Source of the DNA: Streptomyces caeruleatus
GTDB taxonomy: Bacteria; Actinomycetota; Actinomycetes; Streptomycetales; Streptomycetaceae
Length of the DNA: 64,000 bases
Assembly: GCF_001514235.1 (NCBI RefSeq)
Contig: NZ_KQ948926.1
Span: forward strand, 281,291-345,290
Direction: 5' to 3'
The position numbers and the translations under genes were made by a program. How positions within the stretch are numbered: position 1 is the first letter of the stretch; each line of letters begins with the position of its first letter. Shown here in pieces: positions 51,677-60,773 of this stretch. Below the pieces are notes generated by a model. That model ran no database searches and was not told where the DNA came from. It was given only the letters and a program-made list of their open reading frames with translations.

Positions 51677-52059
51677 CCCTCTCCTTCCTCCCTCACAGCA
51701 CACTCACCGCAGACGACATCGCCGCCTTCGAACAGCTCATCACCGCCTACCGCGCATACGGCGGCTACCCGCCGCAGCAGGAACCCGCCGAAGGCGACTG
51801 GGTGCTCGTCTGCTACACGACGCTCACCGCACCGGATGGCCAACGGCTGGAAACCGAAGGTTTCTTCAAGCGCTGGCTATCCACACACCTCAGCTCCGAC
51901 GGCCGCACCCACACCGCGTTCGTCGACATGCAGTTCACCGAAGAGGGCCAGGCTCTCCCAGGCTGCGGCTACGGGACCTGCCCGGAGTCTGCGCCACACC
52001 ACCCAGCGGCCTCTCCACGGGTGCCACCTCCCGCACCATCACCAAAACGGAGGCGCTAG
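51673..52059 (+). CDS. hypothetical protein, 128 aa
   Basis: ATG at 51673. An N-terminal helical segment (TADDIAAFEQLITAYRAYGG) is followed by strands (DWVLVCYTTLTAPDGQRLET, HTAFVDMQFTEEGQALPGCG) and a basic proline-rich tail. No family was recognised. Confidence 0.55.
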   Translation: MTLSFLPHSTLTADDIAAFEQLITAYRAYGGYPPQQEPAEGDWVLVCYTTLTAPDGQRLETEGFFKRWLSTHLSSDGRTHTAFVDMQFTEEGQALPGCGYGTCPESAPHHPAASPRVPPPAPSPKRRR

Positions 52060-52150
52060 TCATCCCGGCCCTCCACCCTGCAGAACCCGGCTCTCCAGCT
52101 CGGACGGACCCGACCGCGCTGACGGCCCTACAGGCAACCGCAAGAGGCTC

Positions 52151-52720
52151 ATGAAACCCGAAATCCAGCGCGAACTGATACCGCGCGACGACACCCTCCG
52201 CCTGATCGGCGCGCTCAAGGCGATGATGGCCAAGTTCTCCGACAACTCCGAGCAGTGGAAGCTGCTGGACGAGAGAGGCCACGTGCCGGACGAGCCCTCC
52301 TTCGCCGAGCTGTTCCAGCACGCCACCGGTGCGCAGGACCTCTCCCGCGACGTTCTCCGGCTCACTGCCGAGTTCGCCGCGAGCCCTCACAGTACGAACC
52401 GCGCAGGCCGCGCCACCCTGGCCCACCTCGCGACGGCCAGCACCATGTCGGCCCACGCGACATCGCACTTCGCGGACACCGCCGAGACCGCCCTCGGCCT
52501 GCCGCGCTCCTCCAGCCCAACCGCCCAGCACTACCCGAAGAACCGCATGGTCATCGACCACGCCACCGCCCGCGCCTACCTGCGGCGCACCTCAGAGGCC
52601 CTGCGCGAAGCGATAAAGGAACTCGACACCCACCTCGACTTCCACCGCTTCTTCCGCGCGCCCTCCCACCACGAGCGCCCCGTGCCACCGCCGCCCAAAC
52701 CGGCCGGTCGCCGCCGCTGA
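52151..52720 (+). CDS. hypothetical helical protein, 189 aa
   Basis: ATG at 52151 with an AAGAGG site. All-helical (LRLIGALKAMMAKFSDNSEQ, RATLAHLATASTMSAHATSH, ATARAYLRRTSEALREAIKE) with a proline-rich end. No motif was recognised. Part of the transfer operon. Confidence 0.58.
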   Translation: MKPEIQRELIPRDDTLRLIGALKAMMAKFSDNSEQWKLLDERGHVPDEPSFAELFQHATGAQDLSRDVLRLTAEFAASPHSTNRAGRATLAHLATASTMSAHATSHFADTAETALGLPRSSSPTAQHYPKNRMVIDHATARAYLRRTSEALREAIKELDTHLDFHRFFRAPSHHERPVPPPPKPAGRRR

Positions 52721-52752
52721 CCGGCCGCTCCCACCCCTTCACAAGGAGTCCC

Positions 52753-52998
52753 CTGAACCGCCCCGCCCACCTCAGCGACGCCGACTGGGCCGAGTACCAG
52801 CACTGCCAGGCCGAGCACGACGACCTCATGGCGCAGGTCGCCGACCGCGAAGCCCAGATGGAACACGGCCTGATCGCCGCCTACGACGAGTACGAACTCG
52901 ATTTCAGTCCAGTGCCGAAACCTGAGGCCACCCCCGATCGCCGGATGCCTCCGCCGCACCGCACGCCGGCCTCCCACAGGAGGAGCCGTGGACTCTGA
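52753..52998 (+). CDS. hypothetical protein, 81 aa, probable CTG start
   Basis: The frame NRPAHLSDADWAEYQHCQAE... is acidic and helical with good codon bias. The only start near its beginning is CTG at 52753, four bases after AAGGAG; the first ATG lies 25 codons in. The end overlaps the next gene by 11 bases. Function is unknown. Confidence 0.5.
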   Translation: MNRPAHLSDADWAEYQHCQAEHDDLMAQVADREAQMEHGLIAAYDEYELDFSPVPKPEATPDRRMPPPHRTPASHRRSRGL

Positions 52999-53917
52999 CG
53001 GCGCGAGCACCCCGGACGCCCTCCGTGCGGCTGCGCTCGCGCCGCCTCCCGACCATCGCAACGTGGACACCTCGTGGTGGCAGGAGCTGTGGCGCCGCCA
53101 CGCGCACATCACCACGCCGCTGCGAGAGCGCGGGCTGGAGTGCGACATCGAGTTCGGCCTCAGCGCCTACATCGTGCGCGTATCACTCCCCGACGACAGC
53201 TACCTGATCATCAGCCCACCACAGGAGCCGTCCTGCGACCGTCCGCCGGGAGACCCGGAGGGCTGGACCGCGACCCGTGAGCACCCCGACGACCAGGCGC
53301 TGTTCGAGGTCGTCTACGACTCGGCTCCCTCCCACGACCCCGGTGCACTCCAGCGGCCCGAAGTTCGCCACGGCGGCAGCGCTCAGCCCCTGATCGAGGC
53401 GATCGACCATCGCCTCGCCCAGCTCGGGCTGCTGCCGCATCCCGGCTCGCCCACCACAGACCCGCACGCGGGCCCGGCTACGCCGACGCACCACGCACCG
53501 GAGGCGGCAGACCTGCTCGACAAAGCAGAGCGAGCTCCCGCCTACGTCTACGGGGACGCGATGCTCGCTCTGACCGACCGGCTCAACGGAGCCGAGTCGC
53601 ATGCGGAAGCCGCCCTCCTGCTGCACCAGATCCTTGAGCCCACCAACGGCCTACTCGAACGGCTCGGCGAGTTCTTCGAAGCAGCTGGGGAGAAGGCCAA
53701 GGAAGCCGAAGAGGACGACGGCTTCGACCTGTCCTACGACCTCGCCGACGCCGCCGCCGAGATCCGCAACCTCGCAGAGGTGCTGCACCTGGCTGAGGAC
53801 CGGATGCGGACACTGACCCCGCTCCTGCCGGCACCGCGGCTCCCGCCCGCCCCGGCCTGTCCACCGTCCCTTCCCTCGCGAGCCCTCCCAGCAGCGCAGC
53901 CACGGCACACACGCTGA
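52988..53917 (+). CDS. hypothetical protein, 309 aa
   Basis: GTG at 52988 with AGGAG upstream. An N-terminal domain (~25-120: SWWQELWRRHAHITTPLRER, YIVRVSLPDDSYLIISPPQE) looks alpha/beta. The C-terminal half is helical (ALTDRLNGAESHAEAALLLH, FEAAGEKAKEAEEDDGFDLS). No family was recognised. Confidence 0.6.
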   Translation: MDSDGASTPDALRAAALAPPPDHRNVDTSWWQELWRRHAHITTPLRERGLECDIEFGLSAYIVRVSLPDDSYLIISPPQEPSCDRPPGDPEGWTATREHPDDQALFEVVYDSAPSHDPGALQRPEVRHGGSAQPLIEAIDHRLAQLGLLPHPGSPTTDPHAGPATPTHHAPEAADLLDKAERAPAYVYGDAMLALTDRLNGAESHAEAALLLHQILEPTNGLLERLGEFFEAAGEKAKEAEEDDGFDLSYDLADAAAEIRNLAEVLHLAEDRMRTLTPLLPAPRLPPAPACPPSLPSRALPAAQPRHTR

Positions 53918-53947
53918 CGCGCGACCAGCGCCTCTCTCCAGGCACAC

Positions 53948-54720
53948 ATGACCCCGCCCCGCACCGCCCTGTCCGCCTTCGCTGCCGCTCTGGCCGCACG
54001 TCTACCGGGCACCTGGACCAGCGAGTACCAGCGCCACGCGCGGTACGCGGACCAGTTCCCCCGAGCCGAGCAGCTCTGGGACACCGGCCACGTCGAGCAC
54101 ATCGTCAGCTAGTACGTCCTCACCCACAACGCCGTGCTCCACGGGCCAGCCGGCCAGCGGCTGTTCGTGGCCGAGCGGCCCCGCTACCCGCACCAGTTCG
54201 TCGTCGGCGCGCTCGCCCCCGACGGCCCGCGCATAAAGCCCCACCGCTCCGCAACGGTCAAGGAGCCCAACAGCATCGCCGTCGCCAAAGACCCCGCGCG
54301 TACGGCGGCACGAGTCGCCCGACGGGTGCTCCCCCGCTACCAACAAGCCCTGCAAGCAGTACTCGACAACGCGACCGACGAGCCCGACCTCCCGCACCGG
54401 CCCGCCTACCCCAGGTCGACCAGGTCCTCACCCTGACCCTGTACGGCGACGGAGTCCTCGGCGCGCCGTACGGGAGCGTGCCAGCCGATGCCCGCATGAC
54501 GCTGTACGCCCACGGCTTCCAATACCACCCGCAGCAAGCAGCGTTCCTCCTGCCCACCGCCTACGGGGAAAGCGGTCGCGCCCTTCGCGTCCACGGCGTG
54601 GTCCAGCAGCTCACGGCCAAGGGCATCGGCGTGAACCTGCGCCATTCGGCGCCCACCACCAGCGCCGCCCTTTCCCCGGCGCCGCCGAAAGCCACACCCT
54701 CGGCCAGCCGTACGCGCTGA
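53948..54720 (+). pseudogene. broken hypothetical gene: in-frame TAG and a frameshift
   Basis: The frame from ATG 53948 runs through WTSEYQRHARYADQFPRAEQ and WDTGHVEHIVS, hits TAG at 54110-54112, then continues without a break (YVLTHNAVLHGPAGQRLFVA, YPHQFVVGALAPDGPRI). Near 54405-54415 the coding frame shifts (QVDQVLTLTLYGDGVLG, MTLYAHGFQYHPQQAAFLLP, VVQQLTAKGIGVNLRH) and ends at 54720. The whole would be about 257 codons. Two lesions make a sequencing error less likely than real decay. Confidence 0.7.
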
Positions 54721-54750
54721 CCCAGCCCTCTGATCGATCCGGAGAACTCC

Positions 54751-55341
54751 CTGTCCACACGCTCCTTCATCGCCCGCCCCACCGACCACATGGGATACAG
54801 CGGCATCCACGTCCAGCTCGACGGCCTGCCCAGCCACCACCTCCCGCTGCTCCTGGCCGCCTATCAGTACAAGTTCCGACGGGACGTGGAGGCCATGTCC
54901 CGGCACCTCATCGACGATGTCACCGTCGGCTGGGAGGAGCTGGGCACCGATCTCCTCGACGACGCCCCGCCCGCGCTCGTGGCCGCGCTGACCGGCGGCG
55001 AGCACTGGCCCAGCCGTACCCTCGACCACCTGATCACCCCGGACGGCTCCCCGCCGGCGCGCATGTCGCTCACCGACGTGACCGTTGACACGCAGGACAT
55101 GCAGTGGGGGTACGTCCTGCACGAGGAGGGCATCGAGGTGATCAGTCTCCTCCACGAGTACATCGGACCGGTCGTGGACTGGGCCGTCGACCCGCGCACC
55201 GCCTTCAACGACCACCCGGCGGCCTGGTCCTCCCTCGACCCCGTACCGGTGCTCCGGGCATCGCGCAGCGCGCCGCCCCCGAGCACTCCCGCCGCATCCC
55301 CCGCACGGGCCGGCACCCCGCGCCCCGCCACGCGCCGCTAG
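54751..55341 (+). CDS. hypothetical protein, 196 aa, probable CTG start
   Basis: GGAG at 54741-54744 is six bases before an in-frame CTG at 54751, which gives the N-terminus STRSFIARPTDHMGYSGIHV. Similar Streptomyces proteins begin TRS-IARP, so the later ATG at 54790 would remove conserved residues (family recollection). The protein continues with LDGLPSHHLPLLLAAYQYKF and YVLHEEGIEVISLLHEYIGP. Function is unknown. Confidence 0.65.
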   Translation: MSTRSFIARPTDHMGYSGIHVQLDGLPSHHLPLLLAAYQYKFRRDVEAMSRHLIDDVTVGWEELGTDLLDDAPPALVAALTGGEHWPSRTLDHLITPDGSPPARMSLTDVTVDTQDMQWGYVLHEEGIEVISLLHEYIGPVVDWAVDPRTAFNDHPAAWSSLDPVPVLRASRSAPPPSTPAASPARAGTPRPATRR

Positions 55342-55370
55342 TTTCCCTCTCGTCTCCCCCGGAGCCTTCT

Positions 55371-56135
55371 CTGCCCCCGCATTCCCCTCCCCTGATCACC
55401 GTCGTCATCGCCAGCCGTCTGCGCGAAGACCGGCTCGACTACCTGACCGCCATGCACGCCAGCCTCACCCGGCAGTCCGTGCCCTGGGAGGCCGTGATCG
55501 CGCTCGACGGTGCCTCGCCCGACCGCCTGCCGACCCCGCTCGCGCAAGACCCCCGCATCCGCACCCTTGCTCTGCCCCGACCGGTCGGCGCCGCCTGCGC
55601 CCGCAACCTCGCCCTCGCCCACGTCCGCACCCAGTACACCAACTGGGCAGACGACGATGACGAGTTCACCGACAACGCCATGTCCCTACGACTGAACACC
55701 CTGGAATCGACCGGGGTCGGATGGTGTGCGGGATGGAGCGAGGACGAGCACACGGACGGATCGACCACCCTGTGGCGCTGCCCAACGCCGCCCGGCCTGC
55801 ACGAGGCCGGCGACGTGTGGACGTACTGGAAGTCCCCGGCGAACACCATCCCGATCGGGCCGACCACGATCCTCGCCCGCACCGACCTCGTGCGCGCCGC
55901 CCCGATGGGCGGCCTCGTCCAGGGCGAGGACTACGTGGCGGCCCTCGGCGTGACCGCTCTCGCGCCCGGAATCCTCCTGCCGGTCCCCGTCTACCGATAC
56001 CGCAAGTGGGACGGGCAGATGACCGCCCAGGCGGGATACGACCAGTTGGAGGCGGCGGCCCGGGAGCATGCCTGGTCCTACGGCCGCAGCCTGCGCGCGG
56101 TCATGCGCCGCGGTGAGGACGAGGTCGATGGCTGA
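55371..56135 (+). CDS. family 2-like glycosyltransferase, probable CTG start
   Basis: GT-A fold: LITVVIASRLREDRLDYLTA, VPWEAVIALDGASPDRLPTP, VGAACARNLALAHV and the metal-binding WADDDDEF (DxD). The conserved first strand begins four codons after a CTG at 55371, which is six bases after GGAG. The first ATG (55450) would delete it. About 254 aa. It may modify a surface component or a protein of the mating apparatus; the sugar and acceptor are unknown. Confidence 0.75.
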   Translation: MPPHSPPLITVVIASRLREDRLDYLTAMHASLTRQSVPWEAVIALDGASPDRLPTPLAQDPRIRTLALPRPVGAACARNLALAHVRTQYTNWADDDDEFTDNAMSLRLNTLESTGVGWCAGWSEDEHTDGSTTLWRCPTPPGLHEAGDVWTYWKSPANTIPIGPTTILARTDLVRAAPMGGLVQGEDYVAALGVTALAPGILLPVPVYRYRKWDGQMTAQAGYDQLEAAAREHAWSYGRSLRAVMRRGEDEVDG

Positions 56136-57234
56136 GGCGCAGATCATCCTGGCGCACAGCCGGGAGTCGGGCCTCGTCGCCTTCGCCGCGGGCGAGCAGC
56201 ACCCGTGGGCGCACACCACCCTCGCGGAGAGCGGCTTCAGTCGGGATGCCGACGGCGTCTGGCACCTGCCCGCGGACGGCAACGGGTCCACGGTGGTCGA
56301 TCTGGTCGCGTGCGCGAAACGGCACCGCACCAGCGTGCACACGAGCAGCCGGCGTTTCATCGGCGATGCCGCCCGCGACCTCGGGCGCCACCTGCCCGGG
56401 CATTGGAACGTGTCGGTGGAGATCTACTCCCATCCCGCCTGGCAGGAAGACTTGGTGCCCTGGATCTGGGACAGCGGCGAACTCGGCCGCGTCCTGCAGA
56501 GCGAGCGGATTCCGTACGCCGCCACGCTCACCGACACGGTGCACGGCACCATGCTGCTGTTCATCGAACGCCCGGGCCGTCAACTCGGCTACCTGGTCGG
56601 CGCCTTCGCCCCGGAAGGGCTCGAAGAGGGCTACGGCGATCCGCACGCGCCGCGCAGTATCGTCCTGCCGCCGTTCCCCGGACGGGCGGCCCAGGCCGTC
56701 ACCGACCGGTACCTGCCCTCCTACGAGCAGGCCGTCCACGCCCGCCGGACCTCGGCCATCGCCGCCGTACTCGGGGGCATCCGCGCCGAGCACGACACCT
56801 GGCAGGCCATGGTCGCCTCCGGCCGCCACAGCGACGCCAGCCCGCTGAGCGCCGCCGCCCGCGGCGCCGCGACCGAGGAATTCCTCGACCACTCCTGGCG
56901 CCGCTTCCTCACCCTCGTCGACCACGCCCCGACGCTGCTCGACCGGTGCGCTCCCGCCAGCAGCCCGTGGCCCGACGACGCCGCAGCGCTGTCCCGCCTG
57001 GCCGGTGCCGTGAGCGATGCCGAGAGCCTGCTCGACGAGTTGGTCCACGGCGGTCCTGTGCTGTCGCAGGAGCGCAATGCCCGCGCGTGGCCGGCCATCG
57101 AGACCTGGCTCACCGACGGCGAGATCTTCCTGCGTCAAGCCCGCGTGAGCGCACCCCACCGCCGCCCCGTCCTCCCCGTCGCCTCACCCGCCCAGTCCCT
57201 AAGTGCGGCCCGTCCCGCGCACCGCAGCCACTGA
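56128..57234 (+). CDS. hypothetical protein, 368 aa
   Basis: ATG at 56128 overlaps the glycosyltransferase end by eight bases. The N-terminal half is alpha/beta (AQIILAHSRESGLVAFAAGE, WNVSVEIYSHPAWQEDLVPW, GTMLLFIERPGRQLGYLVGA). The C-terminal half is helical (FLDHSWRRFLTLVDHAPTLL, LAGAVSDAESLLDELVHGGP). No family was recognised. Confidence 0.6.
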   Translation: MAEAQIILAHSRESGLVAFAAGEQHPWAHTTLAESGFSRDADGVWHLPADGNGSTVVDLVACAKRHRTSVHTSSRRFIGDAARDLGRHLPGHWNVSVEIYSHPAWQEDLVPWIWDSGELGRVLQSERIPYAATLTDTVHGTMLLFIERPGRQLGYLVGAFAPEGLEEGYGDPHAPRSIVLPPFPGRAAQAVTDRYLPSYEQAVHARRTSAIAAVLGGIRAEHDTWQAMVASGRHSDASPLSAAARGAATEEFLDHSWRRFLTLVDHAPTLLDRCAPASSPWPDDAAALSRLAGAVSDAESLLDELVHGGPVLSQERNARAWPAIETWLTDGEIFLRQARVSAPHRRPVLPVASPAQSLSAARPAHRSH

Positions 57235-57273
57235 CAGCCCCCGCCCCGTCAACGTCAGGAGAACCCCTCCCCC

Positions 57274-57735
57274 TTGCAACCCGGCACCCACTTCGCCTTC
57301 GGCGCCCACGACACACACGGTGTCGTCGCCTCCTTCACCTCCTCCGTGCCCGCGCACATCGCCCACTGGTACCTGGAGCGCGAGCAGTTCGAGCCCATCC
57401 CCGGTGAACGCGGGCTGTACCGGCTCAACGAGCCCGAGCGCGACGGCTCGCGCCGCACCCGCCAGGCCGTCGACGATCTTCGCCTCCTCGGCTACACGGT
57501 GCAGGCCGACATGCGCCTCGACCCGGCCCTCTCCACAGGCCCACCACTCCCGGTCCTGCCGAACGGACTCCCAGAACGCCGCCGCCGTCTCGCCCAGGCC
57601 GCCGCCGGCCGAACGACGCAGCGTCGCGCCACACCGCCCACCACCTCCGCGCCGGCCGCCCGGCCGATCCCGCCGAAGCCCACCTACGCACCGACCGTCC
57701 ACCTGACGGCCCCGAGTGGCGGGCGGTCCCGATGA
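57274..57735 (+). CDS. hypothetical protein, 153 aa
   Basis: TTG at 57274 with AGGAG upstream. The N-terminal ~80 residues look folded (HFAFGAHDTHGVVASFTSSV, YLEREQFEPIPGERGLYRLN, VDDLRLLGYTVQADMRLDP). The rest is basic and disordered. The stop overlaps the next start by four bases. Confidence 0.6.
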   Translation: MQPGTHFAFGAHDTHGVVASFTSSVPAHIAHWYLEREQFEPIPGERGLYRLNEPERDGSRRTRQAVDDLRLLGYTVQADMRLDPALSTGPPLPVLPNGLPERRRRLAQAAAGRTTQRRATPPTTSAPAARPIPPKPTYAPTVHLTAPSGGRSR

Positions 57736-58922
57736 CGTCCCCAAACAACCCGGCTCCCGACGACCCTCGGCCGGTGGTACCCGAACTTGCCAACGCTGCC
57801 CGCGACTTCCGGCTGCGGATAGCGGTCATCGACCACGAGACCGAAACCGCGCTCGACATGACACGCGACCGCTACGGCCGCACCCTCCACTCAGACGCCG
57901 CGGCAACCGCTCGCGCCCGCCGCGACAAGGCGGCGGTGGAGGCGTACACCACCCATCTCGCCCCGCACACCCACGCCCTGCTCGACTCCGCCCGCCGTGC
58001 ACTCGACGAGCTGCCGCCCGCCCGGCATCTGGCCGGGTGGCGGGCCGTGCTGGACGGCCTGGCCGCCTCCGCCACCGAGATCCGCCGGACGCTCGACCGT
58101 CCGGCCGCCCCCGGCTCCCCGGCCGAACGCGCACAGCGCGCGGCCCTGTGGCCGCACCTCGCTGCGTGGGCGGATCACGGCATCATCGCCAGCAACCTCG
58201 CCGACCAGAGTGATGGCCAGCACCACAAGGCCCCGCTGACCGAAGAGGAACAGCGGGTGTGGACCGAGAGGGCCCAGGCCGCTCAGAGGCGAGGCGAGCT
58301 GGAACTGACCGAGTCCTGGTACGCCGCCGACGGGCAGCCGATCACCCTCGCCTACCTGGTCGAAGACGACGACTCGACGCTGGTCGCGCTGCGAGGAGAC
58401 CCGGACGCACCGGGCTGGCAAGTGATCGGTCACTACACCCACGAATACGAGGCAGGAAAGGTCCTGCCCGCCCCGGTCCCGCCCGGCGTACTGCGCACAG
58501 ACGTCTCCCGGTTCAACCGCCCAGCGACAGCCCCGGAGATGTCGCTGCAAGAACTCATCCGCGACGTCGTCGAAGGCCGCACCGCGGGTGACGCGTCCGA
58601 CGCGCTCCTCAGCGCCGTCCAGCGCGGCTACGACGCGGGCCCGATGGTCCGTCTCCAGGAACTCCTGGAAATGAGCGGTCAGTTCGCCGGCGCGCTGGGG
58701 ACCGTGCAGGGCCGCCAGATCGCCGCCCGCCTCGCCGCGCTGGGCCGGCAGATCGAGTTCCTCACCCGCGAAGTCGAGGAGGCGGCCGAGGACCTCGGCG
58801 CGACCGTCGCCGTCCTGCCGCCGCACCGCACCCCCGTGCTGCGCGTGCGCCCGCGCCCCGCCGTGGACACCACACCCCCCACCCCGCCGCCCCGCGCCAG
58901 CACACCCGCCCGCCACCGCTGA
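57732..58922 (+). CDS. hypothetical protein, 396 aa
   Basis: ATG at 57732 (ATGA overlap). Helical N-terminal half (ELANAARDFRLRIAVIDHET, HTHALLDSARRALDELPPAR), a central beta part (SWYAADGQPITLAYLVEDDD, GWQVIGHYTHEYEAGKVLPA) and a helical end (LGRQIEFLTREVEEAAEDLG). No family was recognised. Confidence 0.6.
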   Translation: MTSPNNPAPDDPRPVVPELANAARDFRLRIAVIDHETETALDMTRDRYGRTLHSDAAATARARRDKAAVEAYTTHLAPHTHALLDSARRALDELPPARHLAGWRAVLDGLAASATEIRRTLDRPAAPGSPAERAQRAALWPHLAAWADHGIIASNLADQSDGQHHKAPLTEEEQRVWTERAQAAQRRGELELTESWYAADGQPITLAYLVEDDDSTLVALRGDPDAPGWQVIGHYTHEYEAGKVLPAPVPPGVLRTDVSRFNRPATAPEMSLQELIRDVVEGRTAGDASDALLSAVQRGYDAGPMVRLQELLEMSGQFAGALGTVQGRQIAARLAALGRQIEFLTREVEEAAEDLGATVAVLPPHRTPVLRVRPRPAVDTTPPTPPPRASTPARHR

Positions 58923-59187
58923 GCGCCGAAAAAGCACCTAGGGCACTTCCAACCCTTTTGAGGAGATCCATTTTATGGCCGTTGTTGGTACACCCGGCTA
59001 TCGGAACGTGCGGAAAGGCGAGTCAGGTAGCTGCGGGGCGGTGAGGCCCGCCCTGGAGCATGTCGGCAGTCATTGCCCATCGTTCGTGGTCCAGCCACGC
59101 ACCGTGGATGTGCTGGAAGCTCCGGGCCCGCCTCGCCTTCGCCCAACACCCCACCGCTTTCCCGCCACCACCGATAGGAGATCCGCC

Positions 59188-59555
59188 TTGCCCGAAGCAC
59201 CAGCAGAGCCGTTCATGACGATCCGGCACACCCTCACCGGCGAGATCACCACCACCGGCTACAACGCCGCCGCCCGGCGGATCCTGCTCCAGGACGGCTT
59301 CGAAGAGACGCCGGGCTGCGCCTGCCGAGCGACGGAACCCGGTACGGAGCAGACACACGGGCCTGCTCGGCAGCCAGCGAGCTGCTCGGCGCCGGCCATC
59401 CCGTGCACCTGGACCGAGCCCTCGGTCGGCCGGTGAGCGACGACGGTACGCCCCGGTTGGCCCGCTCGCCGATGTCGGCACAGTCCGTGATCCGCTCCGA
59501 GAGCGGCCAGCCTCCCCAGCGCATCGCCAACCCCGCCCGCACCCGCACCTGTTGA
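59188..59555 (+). pseudogene. frameshifted hypothetical gene
   Basis: TTG at 59188 with AGGAG seven bases upstream opens a frame with MTIRHTLTGEITTTGYNAAA and RRILLQDGFEETPG. Near 59312-59316 the coding signal moves to another frame (LRLPSDGTRYGADTRACSAA, SELLGAGHPVHLDRALGRPV) and stops at 59553-59555. The region just upstream (58923-59187) is AT-richer and may be a remnant of an inserted element; I cannot name it. Confidence 0.6.
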
Positions 59556-59567
59556 AAGATCCTCGAT

Positions 59568-60773
59568 TTGACCACACCCGTAACGCCTACCAGTCCAGCG
59601 CGCACCAAGGGCGGCGAACTACGGGCCAAGGTGGCCCGACTGCTGGCCGACCGGCCGGCGGACACGCTCACCATCGGGGACATGGCCAGGCAGCTGGGCC
59701 ACTCCCACGGCGCCGTCCGCAACGCCGCCCTCACCCTGGTGCGACGCGGCGAGGCCGACCAAGGCGGAAGGGGACAACCGGAGTTCCGCGCGAACGCGAA
59801 AACCGCCGCAGCCGCGCAGACCGCTGTGATCAGCCCACCGGGCACCCACTCTCCCCGCGCCCAGGCGGCCACGGCCCGCACGACCATTCCCGCAGCAGCC
59901 ACGCCCAGGCAGACCGGCCCGATCCGCCGCGCGGGGGGCCAGGTCTACCACCCCCGGGAGCTGGCCGATCTGCCCGACGTCGAGGCGTTGAATCGCTTGC
60001 GCGACGCCGACGTGCCGGTGCTGCTCTACGGCCCTCCGGGCACCGGCAAGACGAGTCTGGTCGAGGCGGCGTTCCCGGACCTGCTCACCGTCGCCGGTGA
60101 CGGCGACACCACGGTCGGCGACTTGATCGGCGAGTACACACAGGACGACGCGGGAGGCTACGTCTTCCAGTACGGTCCGCTGGTCACCGCGATGACCGAG
60201 GGCCGCGCCCTGCTGATCGACGATGCCACCTTGATCTCACCGAAGGTCCTGGCGGCGCTGTACCCCGCAATGGACGGGCGCAGGCAGATCCAGGTCAAGG
60301 CCCACAAGGGCGAGACCATCAAGGCCGAGCCGGGCTTCTACGTGGTGGCGGGCCACAATCCCGGCGTCCACGGGGCGGTTTTGACCGAGGCGCTCGCGAG
60401 CCGGTTCAGCGTGCAAATCCAGATCGGCACGGACTACGACCTCGCCCTGGCCTTGAGGATCGATGCCCGGGTGGTCCGGGTCGCCCGACACCTCGCCCAC
60501 CAAGTCGAACTCGGCGAGCTGGGCTGGGCCCCCCAACTGCGGGAACTGCTCAGCTACCAGAAGACCGAGGCCGTCCTCGGCACCAAAGCCGCGCTCGCGA
60601 ACCTCGTCGGCATCGCCCCTCTGGAGGATCGCGACGCCGTCGCCGCCGCCGTCATCAAGGCTGCCGGCGTCAAGAAGATCGCGCCCCTCACCCTCGGCAA
60701 GCAGCTCTCCGCCTCGGCCGTCCGACAGCCCCCGGGCAGCACCGGCTCCGCACACCGGGGCCGCTCACGGTGA
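59568..60773 (+). CDS. MoxR-type AAA ATPase with N-terminal HTH
   Basis: 401 aa from TTG 59568. Residues ~15-75 form a small winged helix (TLTIGDMARQLGHSHGAVRN). The AAA domain has GPPGTGKT at 155-162, the Walker B LLIDDATL around Asp218-Asp219 and LTEALASRFSVQIQ as the sensor region. MoxR ATPases work with VWA proteins to remodel or activate targets; the next gene encodes one and overlaps by four bases. Confidence 0.82.
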   Translation: MTTPVTPTSPARTKGGELRAKVARLLADRPADTLTIGDMARQLGHSHGAVRNAALTLVRRGEADQGGRGQPEFRANAKTAAAAQTAVISPPGTHSPRAQAATARTTIPAAATPRQTGPIRRAGGQVYHPRELADLPDVEALNRLRDADVPVLLYGPPGTGKTSLVEAAFPDLLTVAGDGDTTVGDLIGEYTQDDAGGYVFQYGPLVTAMTEGRALLIDDATLISPKVLAALYPAMDGRRQIQVKAHKGETIKAEPGFYVVAGHNPGVHGAVLTEALASRFSVQIQIGTDYDLALALRIDARVVRVARHLAHQVELGELGWAPQLRELLSYQKTEAVLGTKAALANLVGIAPLEDRDAVAAAVIKAAGVKKIAPLTLGKQLSASAVRQPPGSTGSAHRGRSR

